Source: Allobosea sp. LC85
GTDB taxonomy: Bacteria > Pseudomonadota > Alphaproteobacteria > Rhizobiales > Beijerinckiaceae
DNA: 64,000 nucleotides
Reading direction: 5' to 3'
Assembly (NCBI RefSeq): GCF_000735605.1
Contig: NZ_JPKG01000006.1
Coordinates: forward strand, 495,835-559,834
Made by a program: the position numbers and the translations under genes. Under the pieces are notes generated by a model, which was not told where the DNA came from, made no database searches, and saw only the letters and a program-made list of their open reading frames with translations. Below, one piece after another: positions 42,713-51,832 of the stretch (position 1 is the first letter of the stretch; every line of letters begins with the position of its first letter).

Positions 42713-43753
42713 ATGATCAACGCCCGACCTAAGCCCATACCGCGCGCATCGAGCGCCTTCCTGACAGTCGATCCGGAGCGGGACGGCAAGCAAGTCGGCT
42801 TCGTCATGATCCCGCATTCGCCGCATGACGACGCTTGGGGCGCGACGCGGATCCCGATCGCGATCATCAAGAACGGCTCCGGCCCGACGGCGATCCTCGA
42901 AGGCGGCAACCATGGCGACGAATATGAAGGGCCGATCACGATCTGCGACCTGATTCGTGATCTCGATCCCGGCCGCGTGCAGGGCCGGCTGATCCTGATG
43001 CCCGCCAATAATTCGCACGCCGTCATAGCCGGCCAGCGCACCTCGCCGGTCGACGGGCTGAACTTCAACCGTACTTTCCCGGGCGACCCGCGCGGCACCA
43101 TCACCCAGCAGATCGCCGCCTATGTCAGCGACAATATCCTGCCGCTCGGCGACGCCTTCCTCGATCTGCATTCAGGCGGCTCCTCGCTCGACATCATCCC
43201 GAGCGCGATCGTCGAGCCGACCGACGATCCGGCGCTGCACAAGCGCAACGTCGCCGCCGTACAGGCATTCGATGCGCCGATGACGGTGGTGATCAGCAAT
43301 CTCGGCGAGCCGCGCACTGCAACCGCAACCGCCTGCCGCAACGGGCTCGTCACTGTCGGCACCGAGATGGCGGGTGGCGGCACGGTTTCGCTGGAGGCAC
43401 TGAAAGTCTGCCGGCGCGGCGTCGCCAATGTGCTCGACCATCTCGGCATCGTCGCGCGCGACACCCCCGAGCCGAAGCGCGGCGAAGGCCAGATCCTCGA
43501 ATTGCCCGGCACCTCGGCCTATGTCTATGCCACCGCCGACGGCGTCTTCGAGCCCTTCCACGCCAATGGCGCCAAGGTCAGCGCCGGCCAACCGGCCGGG
43601 CGCATCCATTGCACCTGGGACCCGACCCGCCCGCCCGAGACGCTGCACTATGCCGCCGACGGCATCCTCTATGGCCGCCGCCAGCCCGGCCGCGTCCGGC
43701 CCGGCAATTGCTGCCTGATCGTGGCTGCGCCCTATCGCGGAGTGCTGTCATAG
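42713..43753 (+). CDS. succinylglutamate desuccinylase/aspartoacylase family deacylase
   Basis: This gene encodes 346 residues from the ATG at 42713; an ATG at 42686 is possible. The zinc ligands His67 and Glu70 are in GGNHGDEYEG and His153 is in LDLHSGGSS, so the carboxypeptidase-like centre is complete. The C-terminal half is a beta-rich domain. Its relatives deacylate N-acyl amino acids; DoeB, which deacetylates N-acetyl-diaminobutyrate in ectoine breakdown, is one of the closest types by layout, but no other ectoine genes are here. It follows the amino-acid importer and may act on its substrate. Confidence 0.8.
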   Translation: MINARPKPIPRASSAFLTVDPERDGKQVGFVMIPHSPHDDAWGATRIPIAIIKNGSGPTAILEGGNHGDEYEGPITICDLIRDLDPGRVQGRLILMPANNSHAVIAGQRTSPVDGLNFNRTFPGDPRGTITQQIAAYVSDNILPLGDAFLDLHSGGSSLDIIPSAIVEPTDDPALHKRNVAAVQAFDAPMTVVISNLGEPRTATATACRNGLVTVGTEMAGGGTVSLEALKVCRRGVANVLDHLGIVARDTPEPKRGEGQILELPGTSAYVYATADGVFEPFHANGAKVSAGQPAGRIHCTWDPTRPPETLHYAADGILYGRRQPGRVRPGNCCLIVAAPYRGVLS

Positions 43754-43770
43754 CGGGACGCGCGCGAGAG

Positions 43771-43802
43771 GCCTGACTCTGTCTTCCCAGACAGCGTCAG
43801 GC
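43771..43802. terminator. bidirectional hairpin between deacylase and NUDIX genes
   Basis: GCCTGAC (43771-43777) pairs exactly with GTCAGGC (43796-43802), and an inner CTGTC/GACAG stem is also present. It overlaps the last codons of the convergent NUDIX gene. Confidence 0.6.
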
Positions 43803-44261
43803 CTTCCGCCAAAACTCGCAATAGCGCGTGCCGGACTGCCAGTTGGCGATGGCCGTGCGAACATAGGCGATCGTGTTCTCCGGCAAGTCATCAATGGGGA
43901 ACCAGACCAGTTCGGCGCATTTTTCGGGCTCGGCATTGCGAAGCTCGCCCTGCCAGTCCGTAGCCTCGAAGAAGAAATCCAGCCGCTCCTCGTCCTGCGA
44001 TCGGTGGACCACAGTAGCGAAGGCCAGGCTGGCAGGATCGATCTCGACGCCCGCCTCCTCCCTGGCTTCGCGCGCGGCCGCTGCTCGCAGCGGCTCGCTG
44101 CCGTCGTGATGTCCGGAGACGAGACCGTAATTGCCGTCCTCGTAACCCGTGTTCGCTCGCCGCAGCAGCAGGAGTTCGCTCCCGCGCCGAAAGATCACAT
44201 AGACAGACACGACGAGCTTGAACCGCTCCGGCTTGCCGGCAGCCTCGATCCGAATCGACAT
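43797..44261 (-). CDS. NUDIX hydrolase
   Basis: This gene encodes 154 residues. The NUDIX box G-x5-E-x7-REx2EExG is complete (starting GHHDGSE and ending AREEAGVE, about 50-72), so it should hydrolyse a nucleoside diphosphate linked to another moiety with Mg2+. The fold is otherwise short and typical. Its ATG directly follows the stop of the SnoaL-like gene, with no spacer, so the two are co-expressed. The substrate cannot be told from the box alone. Confidence 0.85.
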   Translation of the reverse strand: MSIRIEAAGKPERFKLVVSVYVIFRRGSELLLLRRANTGYEDGNYGLVSGHHDGSEPLRAAAAREAREEAGVEIDPASLAFATVVHRSQDEERLDFFFEATDWQGELRNAEPEKCAELVWFPIDDLPENTIAYVRTAIANWQSGTRYCEFWRKA

Positions 44262-44645
44262 CTAACGAACAGACTCGACGACCTGCCAGGCCGAGCCGGT
44301 ATCGTAGAAGAAGCGCTCTTCGGCGATGCGGTCGCCGCGCCAAAGCTGGATCGCGAGTTCTTCCAGCCGTCGCGTCACGCCCTGCTTGTCGGTGGCATCG
44401 AAGATCCAGTGAATCACGACCCGGTCGCCATCGACCAGCACGGCGCGGGCTGGGTGCGTGCGCATCCGGTTGAGCCGGGCGAGCGCCCTGGCCTCATGCG
44501 CCATCATTTCGTCCCGTCCGCGGCGCGGCTCGGCGCCATTCTCCTGCATCGAGGCATCCTCGCAATAGAAATCGCGAATGGCGCCGACATGATCGCCACT
44601 CACGACCGCTGCGACAAAGGCCTCGACGCGTTGGCGATCAGGCAT
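44262..44645 (-). CDS. SnoaL-like/NTF2-fold protein
   Basis: This gene encodes 127 residues from the ATG at 44645, which has GGAGGAG upstream; the frame to 44678 is longer but has no such site. The pattern (EAFVAAVVSGDHVGAIRDFYCEDASMQENG, then an alpha+beta cone ending EERFFYDTGSAW) is that of SnoaL-like small ligand-binding proteins and ketosteroid isomerases. The catalytic residues of the isomerases cannot be assigned. Its stop abuts the NUDIX start. The role is unknown. Confidence 0.7.
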   Translation of the reverse strand: MPDRQRVEAFVAAVVSGDHVGAIRDFYCEDASMQENGAEPRRGRDEMMAHEARALARLNRMRTHPARAVLVDGDRVVIHWIFDATDKQGVTRRLEELAIQLWRGDRIAEERFFYDTGSAWQVVESVR

Positions 44646-44727
44646 GGTCAGTCTCCTCCGGATGATCCGTGCCGGCATTCAAGCACGGCCTCGGCCGATC
44701 AGCCCAGAGCAGCGCTGACAGCCTGCG

Positions 44728-45876
44728 TCAGGACGACAACCGGTCGGCGATCCGCGCGATCATCGCCATCGCCGCAGCCAGTTCAGCATCGGTGATGTAC
44801 TCCTCGGGCTTGTGCGCCCGGTTCACATCGCCCGGCCCGCAGACGATCGCAGGGATGCCCGCGGCCTGGAAGAGCCCCGCCTCGGTGCCGAAGCTGACGG
44901 CCTGCTGGCGCGGCTTCCCGCAGACGTCCTCCGTCAGCCCGACCAACGGATCTTCATCCGGCAGATCGAGCGGTGGGTAGTCGCTCATCGTCTCGAAGCC
45001 GAAGGCGACATTGTGCCCATCCGCGGCGGCAGCGGCGCGGATGCGCTCCGCCTCGCGCGGCAGGAAGGCCAGCAGTCCGGCCGGTGCCTGCCCCGCGATG
45101 GCGCGAGCCTCGACCTCGAAGACGCATTGCGCGGGAACGATGTTGATGCCGGTCCCGCCCTGCACGGTGCCGACCTGGAGCGTGGAATAGGGCGGAGCAA
45201 AGCTCTCGGCGAACGGGCCTTCCGCCGCATGCCGGCGCGCCTCGGCATGGATGGCGGTCATCAACTCCGCAGCGTAGTGAATGGCATTGTCGCCGAGATC
45301 GGTCCGCGACGAGTGCCCGGCCTTGCCGTCGACCGTGACGCGCTGCGCGATCTTGCCCTTGTGACGCAGGACAGGATGGAGATCGGTCGGCTCGCCGACG
45401 ATGCAACCGGCCGGTCGAGGACAAAGCTCCGGCAGCCGCGCGATCAGGTGACGGACGCCGACGCAGCCGACCTCCTCGTCATAGGACAGCGCGATGTGGA
45501 TCGGCCGCGTTAGCCGGCGCGAGGCGAGATCCGGCACGCTTGCCAGCACGCTGGCCACAAAACCCTTCATGTCGACGGCGCCGCGTCCGATCAGGCGGTC
45601 GCCATCGCGGCGCAAGGCGAAGGGCTGTCCGACCCAGCCGTCCGGGGCAGCAGGCACGACGTCGAGATGAGCCGAGAGGATGATTCCGCCCGGCTCGCGC
45701 GGTCCGATGGTGGCGAAGAGATTGGCGCGATCCCCCTCCGGCCCCGGGACGATGATGCACTCGACGCCATGGTCGGCGAGGTATCCGCGGACATGCGCGA
45801 TGATCGCCGCATTCGGCGTCCGGCAGACAGAGGGAATGGTCACAAGATCGGCCAGAACCGTTTCGACACTCGTCAT
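44728..45876 (-). CDS. argE: M20-family deacetylase, acetylornithine deacetylase (ArgE) type
   Basis: This gene encodes 382 residues. The M20 metal residues are His70 and Asp72 (SAHLDVV), Asp102 (GRGAVDMKG), Glu134/135 (YDEEVG) and a late histidine in AHKPEEYI. GEPTDL and the dimer-domain GHSSRTDLG are also in place. The enzyme removes an acetyl group from N2-acetylornithine in the linear arginine pathway, but many soil bacteria with this type use it on other N-acyl amino acids. No other arg genes are nearby, while a deacylase and an amino-acid importer are close, so a catabolic role is possible. The symbol is assigned on similarity only. Confidence 0.75.
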   Translation of the reverse strand: MTSVETVLADLVTIPSVCRTPNAAIIAHVRGYLADHGVECIIVPGPEGDRANLFATIGPREPGGIILSAHLDVVPAAPDGWVGQPFALRRDGDRLIGRGAVDMKGFVASVLASVPDLASRRLTRPIHIALSYDEEVGCVGVRHLIARLPELCPRPAGCIVGEPTDLHPVLRHKGKIAQRVTVDGKAGHSSRTDLGDNAIHYAAELMTAIHAEARRHAAEGPFAESFAPPYSTLQVGTVQGGTGINIVPAQCVFEVEARAIAGQAPAGLLAFLPREAERIRAAAAADGHNVAFGFETMSDYPPLDLPDEDPLVGLTEDVCGKPRQQAVSFGTEAGLFQAAGIPAIVCGPGDVNRAHKPEEYITDAELAAAMAMIARIADRLSS

Positions 45877-46099
45877 GACAAGCCACGTGATTGAAGCGGC
45901 CGTCGATTGGGACCGCGCAGGAAGGAAAACCCAATTCTAGCAAAGCGACAGCGCGCAATCCGTGTCCGTTTTGCGCCTGGTGGTGTCCCATCCTGCGGGG
46001 ATTGGCCATCCGTCGGCAGAATGTTCCGATCTTGCGGTCCAAGGTGAGAGAAGCCTCGCCCCGGACCGCGCATCGACCGCGGCCGTCAGTGCTGGCTGC

Positions 46100-47683
46100 T
46101 CACTTCTTCTCGATGTTCCAGAACAGCATCACCGGCGCGGCGAGCACGCCCGAAACATTGCTGCGGCGGGCATAGGGCTGATCGAACTGACCAAGCACGC
46201 GATAGGGCTGCACTTCCGTGAGCCGGCGATGCAGCGCTTCGATCGCGAGCTTGCCGCTCGCCTCGTCCGGAGCATCGACGACAGCGCCACGCAACCGCTC
46301 GGCCTCGGCGTCGCAGGGCCAGCCCGCCCAGGCTTTCTCGCAGCCCATATTGGTGCCGATATTCGTCATCGGCGACTGCATCGTCGCGCCCGACGCGTAG
46401 GTGACGAACAGGTTCCAGCCGCCCTGATCCACGGTGCCGCGATTCTGCTGGCGGGTGGTGACGGTGCCCCAATCGGCAAACTGGACATCGACATTGAAGC
46501 CGACCTCCTTGAGCGACTGCGCCGCGACCTCGGCCATGCGGCCGATCGGGGCGATGTCGTTCGAGGTGCTGAGCACCAGCTTCTCGCCCTTGTAGCCACT
46601 CTCGGCGAGCAGCTTCTTCGCCGTCGCAAGATCGGGCTTGGCATAGGGCTCCGAGCCGATCTCGGTTCCGTTCGGCCCGCCACAGACGAAATAGGCATTG
46701 CAGCGCTTCCACCACTCCTCGTCCCCGAAGCCGGCGGCGAGGAAATCAGCCTGATCCGTGGCATAGGCCAGGGCCAGCCTGGCCTTGGGATTGTCGAACG
46801 GCGGATAGAGATGGTTCGGCCGCAGCATCACCTGGTTGGCGAGGTTCGAGTAGCGTTCGACCTTGACATCTCGGGTCTTGGCGATGGTCGAGATCAGGTC
46901 CTGGCTCGGCTGCTCCCAGATATCGATCTCGCCGGTCTGGATCGCAGCGGCGGCCGTCGCGGCGTCCGGCATGATGATCCATTCGACGCGGTCGAGCTTG
47001 ACGACGCGGCCTCCCGCCAGGCCGTTGGCCGGTTCCGAACGCGGCACATAGTCCGGATTGCGATCATAAACGACGCGCGCGCCGCTGCGCCATTCCGCCC
47101 GGTTGAAGCGGAAGGGGCCACTGCCGATGGCTTCGGTGACCGGCTTCATCGGGTCGCTCTTGGCGTCGCTCTCGCGCATGATCACCGGAATCTGGCCCAC
47201 GGCCGAGCCGAGGGCGAAAGGCACCAGTGCCATCGGCCGCTTCAGTTTCAGCGTGAAGGTCCGGTCGTCGACCGCCTCCAACCCTTCCGTATATTCGCCG
47301 AGCTTGCCGCCGATCGTGTCGCGCGCCATCCAGCGCTTCAGCGAAGCGATGACGTCGCGAGTCGTGACCGGCTGGCCGTCATGGAACTTGAGGCCGGGCC
47401 GCAGCGTGAAGCTCCAGGACAGTTTGTCGGGAGCCGTCGAGAAGCTCTCGACCATCTGCGGGTGCGGCTGCAGCTTTGAATCCCAGGCAAACAGCGTCTC
47501 GTAGATCATCAGCCCATGCATGCGGGTGATGACGATCGAGGCCGCAACGGGATCGAGCGTCTTGAGATCCGCATGCGGCGCGACGCGCAAGGTGCGGTTC
47601 GGAGCCGGCTGGGCCTGGGCCCCGAGGCCGAGCGTCAGCGACGCGGCGCAAAGCAACAATCCGGCAAGGCGGGAACGGATCAT
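46100..47683 (-). CDS. ABC transporter substrate-binding protein, family 5 (orphan)
   Basis: This gene encodes 527 residues from the ATG at 47683, which follows GGAGGT; the longer frame would have no signal peptide. The signal peptide spans about residues 1-24, cut near AQA. The mature part follows the family 5 layout (LKTLDPVAASIVITRMHG, LRPGLKFHDGQPVT). The gene overlaps the D-aminopeptidase-like gene by 4 bp (ATGA), so they are translated together. No matching permease or ATPase lies next to it. A D-amino-acid peptide as ligand is a fair guess from the linked enzyme. Confidence 0.8.
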   Translation of the reverse strand: MIRSRLAGLLLCAASLTLGLGAQAQPAPNRTLRVAPHADLKTLDPVAASIVITRMHGLMIYETLFAWDSKLQPHPQMVESFSTAPDKLSWSFTLRPGLKFHDGQPVTTRDVIASLKRWMARDTIGGKLGEYTEGLEAVDDRTFTLKLKRPMALVPFALGSAVGQIPVIMRESDAKSDPMKPVTEAIGSGPFRFNRAEWRSGARVVYDRNPDYVPRSEPANGLAGGRVVKLDRVEWIIMPDAATAAAAIQTGEIDIWEQPSQDLISTIAKTRDVKVERYSNLANQVMLRPNHLYPPFDNPKARLALAYATDQADFLAAGFGDEEWWKRCNAYFVCGGPNGTEIGSEPYAKPDLATAKKLLAESGYKGEKLVLSTSNDIAPIGRMAEVAAQSLKEVGFNVDVQFADWGTVTTRQQNRGTVDQGGWNLFVTYASGATMQSPMTNIGTNMGCEKAWAGWPCDAEAERLRGAVVDAPDEASGKLAIEALHRRLTEVQPYRVLGQFDQPYARRSNVSGVLAAPVMLFWNIEKK

Positions 47684-49212
47684 CGGGTACCTCCAACTTC
47701 GTCGACACGATCGAATTGCAGAACGCGCGCCCGATGGCTGTCGAGGCGCAGGGAGCCGTCCGGCTGCAGCCACACGCAAGGCCGGTGCCGCCAGGGACCA
47801 TGAGCAAGATCGGCCAGCGCGCGCCCCCCAGGCAAGGGGGTCAGTCGCGTGGTCATGCCGACCGGTTCGGCCCAGGGCCATTGTGCCGTGCCGTCCGCTG
47901 CGACCGTGATCTCGACACCGAAGCTGCGTTCGCGCCAGCGGCCGATGAGACGCGGGTCGAGCGACGTGGCGGCCGGGACGCGCAGAAGACGACGCTCGAC
48001 GCCGCCAATCCGCGCCTGGATCTCGTCTTCGCCAAGCGTGCCGAGCTCGATGTCGAGATAGGAGGGCAGGCTTCTCAACCTGCCGTTCTCGCCGACGACA
48101 AGACGCTCATACCCGCCCATGACGCCGATCGAGTCGACACCGAGCTCGGCCCAGAAGGATCCTTCCTCGCTGATATAGAGGCCGGTCGGGCCAGCCGCCG
48201 GTGCCTCGGGCAGCGCTTTGCCGAGAAGCGCCGCGAGCACGCGCAACGCGGGCCAGAGCGCCTCCTCCTCGCGATTGCTGAACACGACGACGCCGACGCC
48301 ATGCTCAGGCGCCATCAGGAAGTGGTTCCGGTAGCCGGTCAGCGATCCGCCATGGCCGATCACTGTGGTGCCAAGAAGCTGGGTGCTGACCAGGCCAAGG
48401 CGGTAGCCACTCTCCCGACCATCCGCAAAATGGCGCGGCGCGGCAAGCTTCTGGAAGACGCCGGCGAGCGGCCCGCGCCCGGCCATCAGGTCGGACGCCC
48501 AGATCGCCAGCGCGGATGCGCTGCCGACAAGCCCGCCGGAGGCCGAGAACTGGAAGCCGTAGCGTCCACGCCGCCAGTTCACGCCATCATGCCAGTAACC
48601 TGTTGCGAGATCGGGCACGATCTCGCTCTCGTCCTCCGGGAAGACGAAGGGCAACGCGAGAGGCCCGAACAGGCGCAGCCGCAGGGCTTCGCGATAGGTG
48701 ATGCTGCGCTGGGCCGGCAGCACCGACTGCGCCAGCCGCCAGCCGGTATTGGAATAGGCCATCTCCTGGCCGGGCACGGCATTGATGCCCGGCAGGCGCT
48801 GAGCAAAGTCGTGAATCTCCGGGGCGCTGAGGCTCGTGGTATAGGGCACGCCGAGCTGCCACAGGGTCTCCATCATGTCCGGCAGGGCGCCGGTCATGTC
48901 GAGCGCGCGGCCAAGAGGCACGGCGGCTATCGCTGCAGGCAAACCCTCCAGCAGGCTGCCGAGCGGTGCGTCGAGCGCTATGCCCTCCAGAAGCAGCGTC
49001 GCCGCCATGAAATGTTTGCTGATCGAGGCCAGGCGATTGGGCGTATCCGCCGTGAAGGGCGTTTGCTGTTCCAGGTTGGCGAACCCGCCGGCGTTGGCTT
49101 CAAGCCGTCGCTCCGCATCGAAGATGACGACCGCACCACCTGGACCAGCCTGATCGGCCCAACTATTCGTGATAGCGGCTGCTTCCGCCTTGGCCCGTGT
49201 CCAGTCCAGCAT
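47680..49212 (-). CDS. serine hydrolase of the D-aminopeptidase (S12) type
   Basis: This gene encodes 510 residues. The penicillin-binding-like active site is SxxK at Ser63-Lys66 (SISK), with YSN in AYSNTGW and the third motif HGG in VIGHGGSLTG. After the catalytic domain come two beta-barrel-like domains, as in D-aminopeptidase of Ochrobactrum anthropi, whose length (about 520) it matches. That enzyme frees N-terminal D-amino acids from peptides. No signal peptide is visible, so it should act in the cytoplasm. It is the first gene of a two-gene unit with the peptide-binding protein. Confidence 0.8.
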   Translation of the reverse strand: MLDWTRAKAEAAAITNSWADQAGPGGAVVIFDAERRLEANAGGFANLEQQTPFTADTPNRLASISKHFMAATLLLEGIALDAPLGSLLEGLPAAIAAVPLGRALDMTGALPDMMETLWQLGVPYTTSLSAPEIHDFAQRLPGINAVPGQEMAYSNTGWRLAQSVLPAQRSITYREALRLRLFGPLALPFVFPEDESEIVPDLATGYWHDGVNWRRGRYGFQFSASGGLVGSASALAIWASDLMAGRGPLAGVFQKLAAPRHFADGRESGYRLGLVSTQLLGTTVIGHGGSLTGYRNHFLMAPEHGVGVVVFSNREEEALWPALRVLAALLGKALPEAPAAGPTGLYISEEGSFWAELGVDSIGVMGGYERLVVGENGRLRSLPSYLDIELGTLGEDEIQARIGGVERRLLRVPAATSLDPRLIGRWRERSFGVEITVAADGTAQWPWAEPVGMTTRLTPLPGGRALADLAHGPWRHRPCVWLQPDGSLRLDSHRARVLQFDRVDEVGGTR

Positions 49213-49340
49213 GATTCCCCCTCGTTTCCCCCTAGTGTTAGTGAGGCATCCACTGGCGACATAGGCCCTGTCGCTGCATGGCAGGCACGCAGGAACTGTC
49301 AGATCGAGATGCAGCGAAAGCCGGACCGACAGGGGCGGTG

Positions 49341-50093
49341 CTACAATACCTTGTCAAGAAACCCCTTCGTACGCTCTTCTTGTGGATCGCCGAACACATC
49401 CGCCGGCGAACCGTGCTCCACGATCAGTCCGCCATCGGTGAAATAGACGTGGTCGGCCACCTCGCGGGCAAAGCCCATCTCATGAGTGACCAGGATGCAG
49501 GTCATGCCCTCGGCTGCGAGGTCCTGGATCGTCACCAGCACCTCCTTCTTGGTCTCGGGGTCGAGTGCGGCGGTGACCTCGTCGAACAGCATCACCTTCG
49601 GATTCATCGCCAGTGACCGCGCGATCGCGACGCGCTGCTGCTGGCCGCCGGAGAGTTCGCCCGGATAAGCCAGGAGTTTCTGCGAGAGGCCGACCTTGGC
49701 AAGGAGGCGGCGCGCGCGCTCCTCGACCACTGCCTTGTCCTGCTTCAGCACATGGATCGGTGCCATCATCACGTTCTGAAGCGCGGTCTTGTGAGGGAAG
49801 AGATTATATTGCTGGAAGACGATGCCGACATCGCGGCGCAGTGACAGCTTGTCGAGGCTTGCGTCGTTGACCTCGCGGCCGGCGACCTTGATCGAGCCCT
49901 TGCTGATCGGCACCAGCCCGTTGATGCAGCGCAGCAGCGTCGACTTGCCCGAGCCCGATGGCCCGATGATGCAGACGGTCTCCCCGCGCCTGACGGTGAG
50001 GCTGACATCCTTCAGCACGGGAAAGCTGCCGAAGGATTTCTCGACGCCCTCGATCACGACCACGGGCTCGCCCAGTTGATGACGGCTTGCCAT
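49341..50093 (-). CDS. polar amino-acid ABC transporter ATP-binding protein
   Basis: This gene encodes 250 residues. Walker A is GPSGSGKST, the signature [14 protein letters not shown], Walker [13 protein letters not shown] and the H-loop VTHEMGFA. It is the last gene of a four-gene importer operon on the minus strand (51833, 50947, 50096, 49341), 2 bp after the previous stop. It is of the GlnQ group, like the ATPase at 41045, but clearly different in sequence. Confidence 0.9.
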   Translation of the reverse strand: MASRHQLGEPVVVIEGVEKSFGSFPVLKDVSLTVRRGETVCIIGPSGSGKSTLLRCINGLVPISKGSIKVAGREVNDASLDKLSLRRDVGIVFQQYNLFPHKTALQNVMMAPIHVLKQDKAVVEERARRLLAKVGLSQKLLAYPGELSGGQQQRVAIARSLAMNPKVMLFDEVTAALDPETKKEVLVTIQDLAAEGMTCILVTHEMGFAREVADHVYFTDGGLIVEHGSPADVFGDPQEERTKGFLDKVL

Positions 50094-50095
50094 GG

Positions 50096-50950
50096 TCAGG
50101 CTTTCACGTTGAAGCGGCGCTCAAGCGCCAGCGTCGCTCGCGCGATCGGATAGCAATAGGCGAAGAACATCAGGAGCAGCAGCAGATACATCGGGATCAT
50201 CAGTTCCGGACGGCTCTCGGCGACGAGCGCCGCGCGGGTGATGGTCAGCCCATCCTGGATGCCGACGACCGAGATCAGCGTCGTCGCCATGGTCAGGATG
50301 GCGTAAAGGTTCATCCAGGGTGGGATCATCCGCTTGAAGGCCTGGGGCAGGATGATCATCCACATCGTCTGCGCTCGCGTGAAGGCGAGTGCCTCGGCGG
50401 ATTCCCACTGGCCGGAGGGGATCGATCTGATGCCGCCACGCACGATCTCGGAGACATTGGCCGCGACCGGCAGCGCAAGTCCGATGATCGCCTTGACCCA
50501 GGCTGGAAAGGCGATCGTGAGGCCGAACAGCCGGAACTCGAAGGGCAACAGGAACATCGCGTAGAAGAGCAGGACCAGCCAGGGCGCATTGCGGAAGAAC
50601 TGTGTCACGCCCCAGGCGGTCTTGCGTACCGAAGAGACCAGCGAGACCTGTGCGATGCCGACGAGCACGCCGATGACCGTGCCGAGCGCCATCGAAAGGA
50701 AGCTGATCAGGATATTGAACAGGAAACCCTGAAAGATCAGTGGCGCCCAGCGTAGCAGCACCGTCACCGCGCTTTCGCCAACGGGGCGCGCCGTGACCTG
50801 GGCAAGAGCCAGCGAGGCGCCGAAGAGCATCGCGAAAGCCGCGAGCGTGCCGCCTCCAAGCATCGTCGGCGCAGCGAAACCCGAGGGAGCGATCGGCGCA
50901 GGCGCGCGGAAGGGCTTGAGTACCGGCAGGTCGGTGGTGCCGTTCCTCAT
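50096..50950 (-). CDS. polar amino-acid ABC transporter permease
   Basis: This gene encodes 284 residues, longer than usual because of an N-terminal part of about 70 residues with an extra helix ([21 protein letters not shown]). The core then has [17 protein letters not shown] and the coupling loop [22 protein letters not shown]. It overlaps the preceding permease by 4 bp. Extra N-terminal helices are found in GltK/BztC-like permeases, so an acidic amino acid such as glutamate or aspartate is possible. Confidence 0.85.
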   Translation of the reverse strand: MRNGTTDLPVLKPFRAPAPIAPSGFAAPTMLGGGTLAAFAMLFGASLALAQVTARPVGESAVTVLLRWAPLIFQGFLFNILISFLSMALGTVIGVLVGIAQVSLVSSVRKTAWGVTQFFRNAPWLVLLFYAMFLLPFEFRLFGLTIAFPAWVKAIIGLALPVAANVSEIVRGGIRSIPSGQWESAEALAFTRAQTMWMIILPQAFKRMIPPWMNLYAILTMATTLISVVGIQDGLTITRAALVAESRPELMIPMYLLLLLMFFAYCYPIARATLALERRFNVKA

Positions 50951-51687
50951 GTTGAATATCCCGGGATGCGCATCGCCTTCTCCCAGCGGCCCATGATCCA
51001 GACCAGCACGGCGACCAGCGCGACATAGGTGACGAGCAGAACGTTCATCATCTCACGGACATTGAACATCTCGGACCAGATCTGCGAGGCGGCGTAGAGC
51101 AGCTCCGGCACGCCGATGGCGTAGGCCAGCGTCGTCGTCTTCACCAGGTTGATCAGGTTGTTGTTCAGCGCCGGCAGGCAGATGCGGAAGGCGAGCGGCA
51201 GCACGACATGGAGGTAGAGCTGCAGGCGGGTATAGCCGAGCGACTCCGCCGCCTCGACCGTCGTCGACGGTACCGCCTCGATGCCGGCGCGAAAAATCTC
51301 GACATTGAAGGCTCCGGCGAAGAGCGAGAAGGCGATGATCGCCCAGCCCGTGCCGGAGACCAACGGCGACTGGCCACTGGCGCCATCGCTCACCGTCGGC
51401 AGCAGTCCCGCCACTGCGAAGTAGAAGAAGGAGAGCTGGACCAGCGGCGGCGTGTTGCGGAAGAACTGCACATAGCCGCGCACGACGAGCCGGCCGAGAC
51501 GCGAATTGCCGCCGGCGAGCCAGACACCGATCAGGCCGAGCACCATCGACGCGATGATCGAGACCACGCAGATATAAGTCGTCGTCCACAGTCCGGTCAG
51601 GAAGCGCGACCGGTCGAACGCATCGTAGAAGACTGAGAAATTCAGTCCGTGCGTATCGTTCAGCCACTGGAAATAGGAGGCGATCAC
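50947..51687 (-). CDS. polar amino-acid ABC transporter permease
   Basis: This gene encodes 246 residues. The signature YVQFFRNTPPLVQLSFFYF and the coupling loop VPSTTVEAAESLGYTRLQLYLHV are present, together with five helices. It is the first permease of the operon; the binding-protein gene lies 145 bp upstream, with a REP-like element in between that may separate their mRNA levels. Confidence 0.9.
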   Translation of the reverse strand: MIASYFQWLNDTHGLNFSVFYDAFDRSRFLTGLWTTTYICVVSIIASMVLGLIGVWLAGGNSRLGRLVVRGYVQFFRNTPPLVQLSFFYFAVAGLLPTVSDGASGQSPLVSGTGWAIIAFSLFAGAFNVEIFRAGIEAVPSTTVEAAESLGYTRLQLYLHVVLPLAFRICLPALNNNLINLVKTTTLAYAIGVPELLYAASQIWSEMFNVREMMNVLLVTYVALVAVLVWIMGRWEKAMRIPGYST

Positions 51688-51717
51688 ACTGACAAACCTT
51701 CAAGAACATGCGCCGTC

Positions 51718-51800
51718 ATGGTCGGGCCTGACCCGACCATCTCAAAAAACCAGCGCCTTCCCGTCATGAGCTTCTCGGATCGTCGCTCGCTGCGTCCGAG
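51718..51800. repeat. REP-like palindromic pair in an importer operon
   Basis: ATGGTCGGG at 51718-51726 is the reverse complement of CCCGACCAT at 51732-51740. A second dyad CTCGGA (51774-51779)/TCCGAG (51795-51800) follows, with outer CCGTCA/TGACGG arms around it. It sits between the binding-protein gene and the permease. Such palindromes of the GGTCGGG...CCCGACC type are frequent between genes in Hyphomicrobiales genomes. Confidence 0.6.
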
Positions 51801-51832
51801 AGTGACGGCAAGAATCGACGAAGCCGACCTGT

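Noticed and set aside
42713..45876. An ectoine degradation cluster (DoeB-like deacylase)
   Set aside because: No hydrolase DoeA, aminotransferase DoeD or dehydrogenase DoeC was found next to it.
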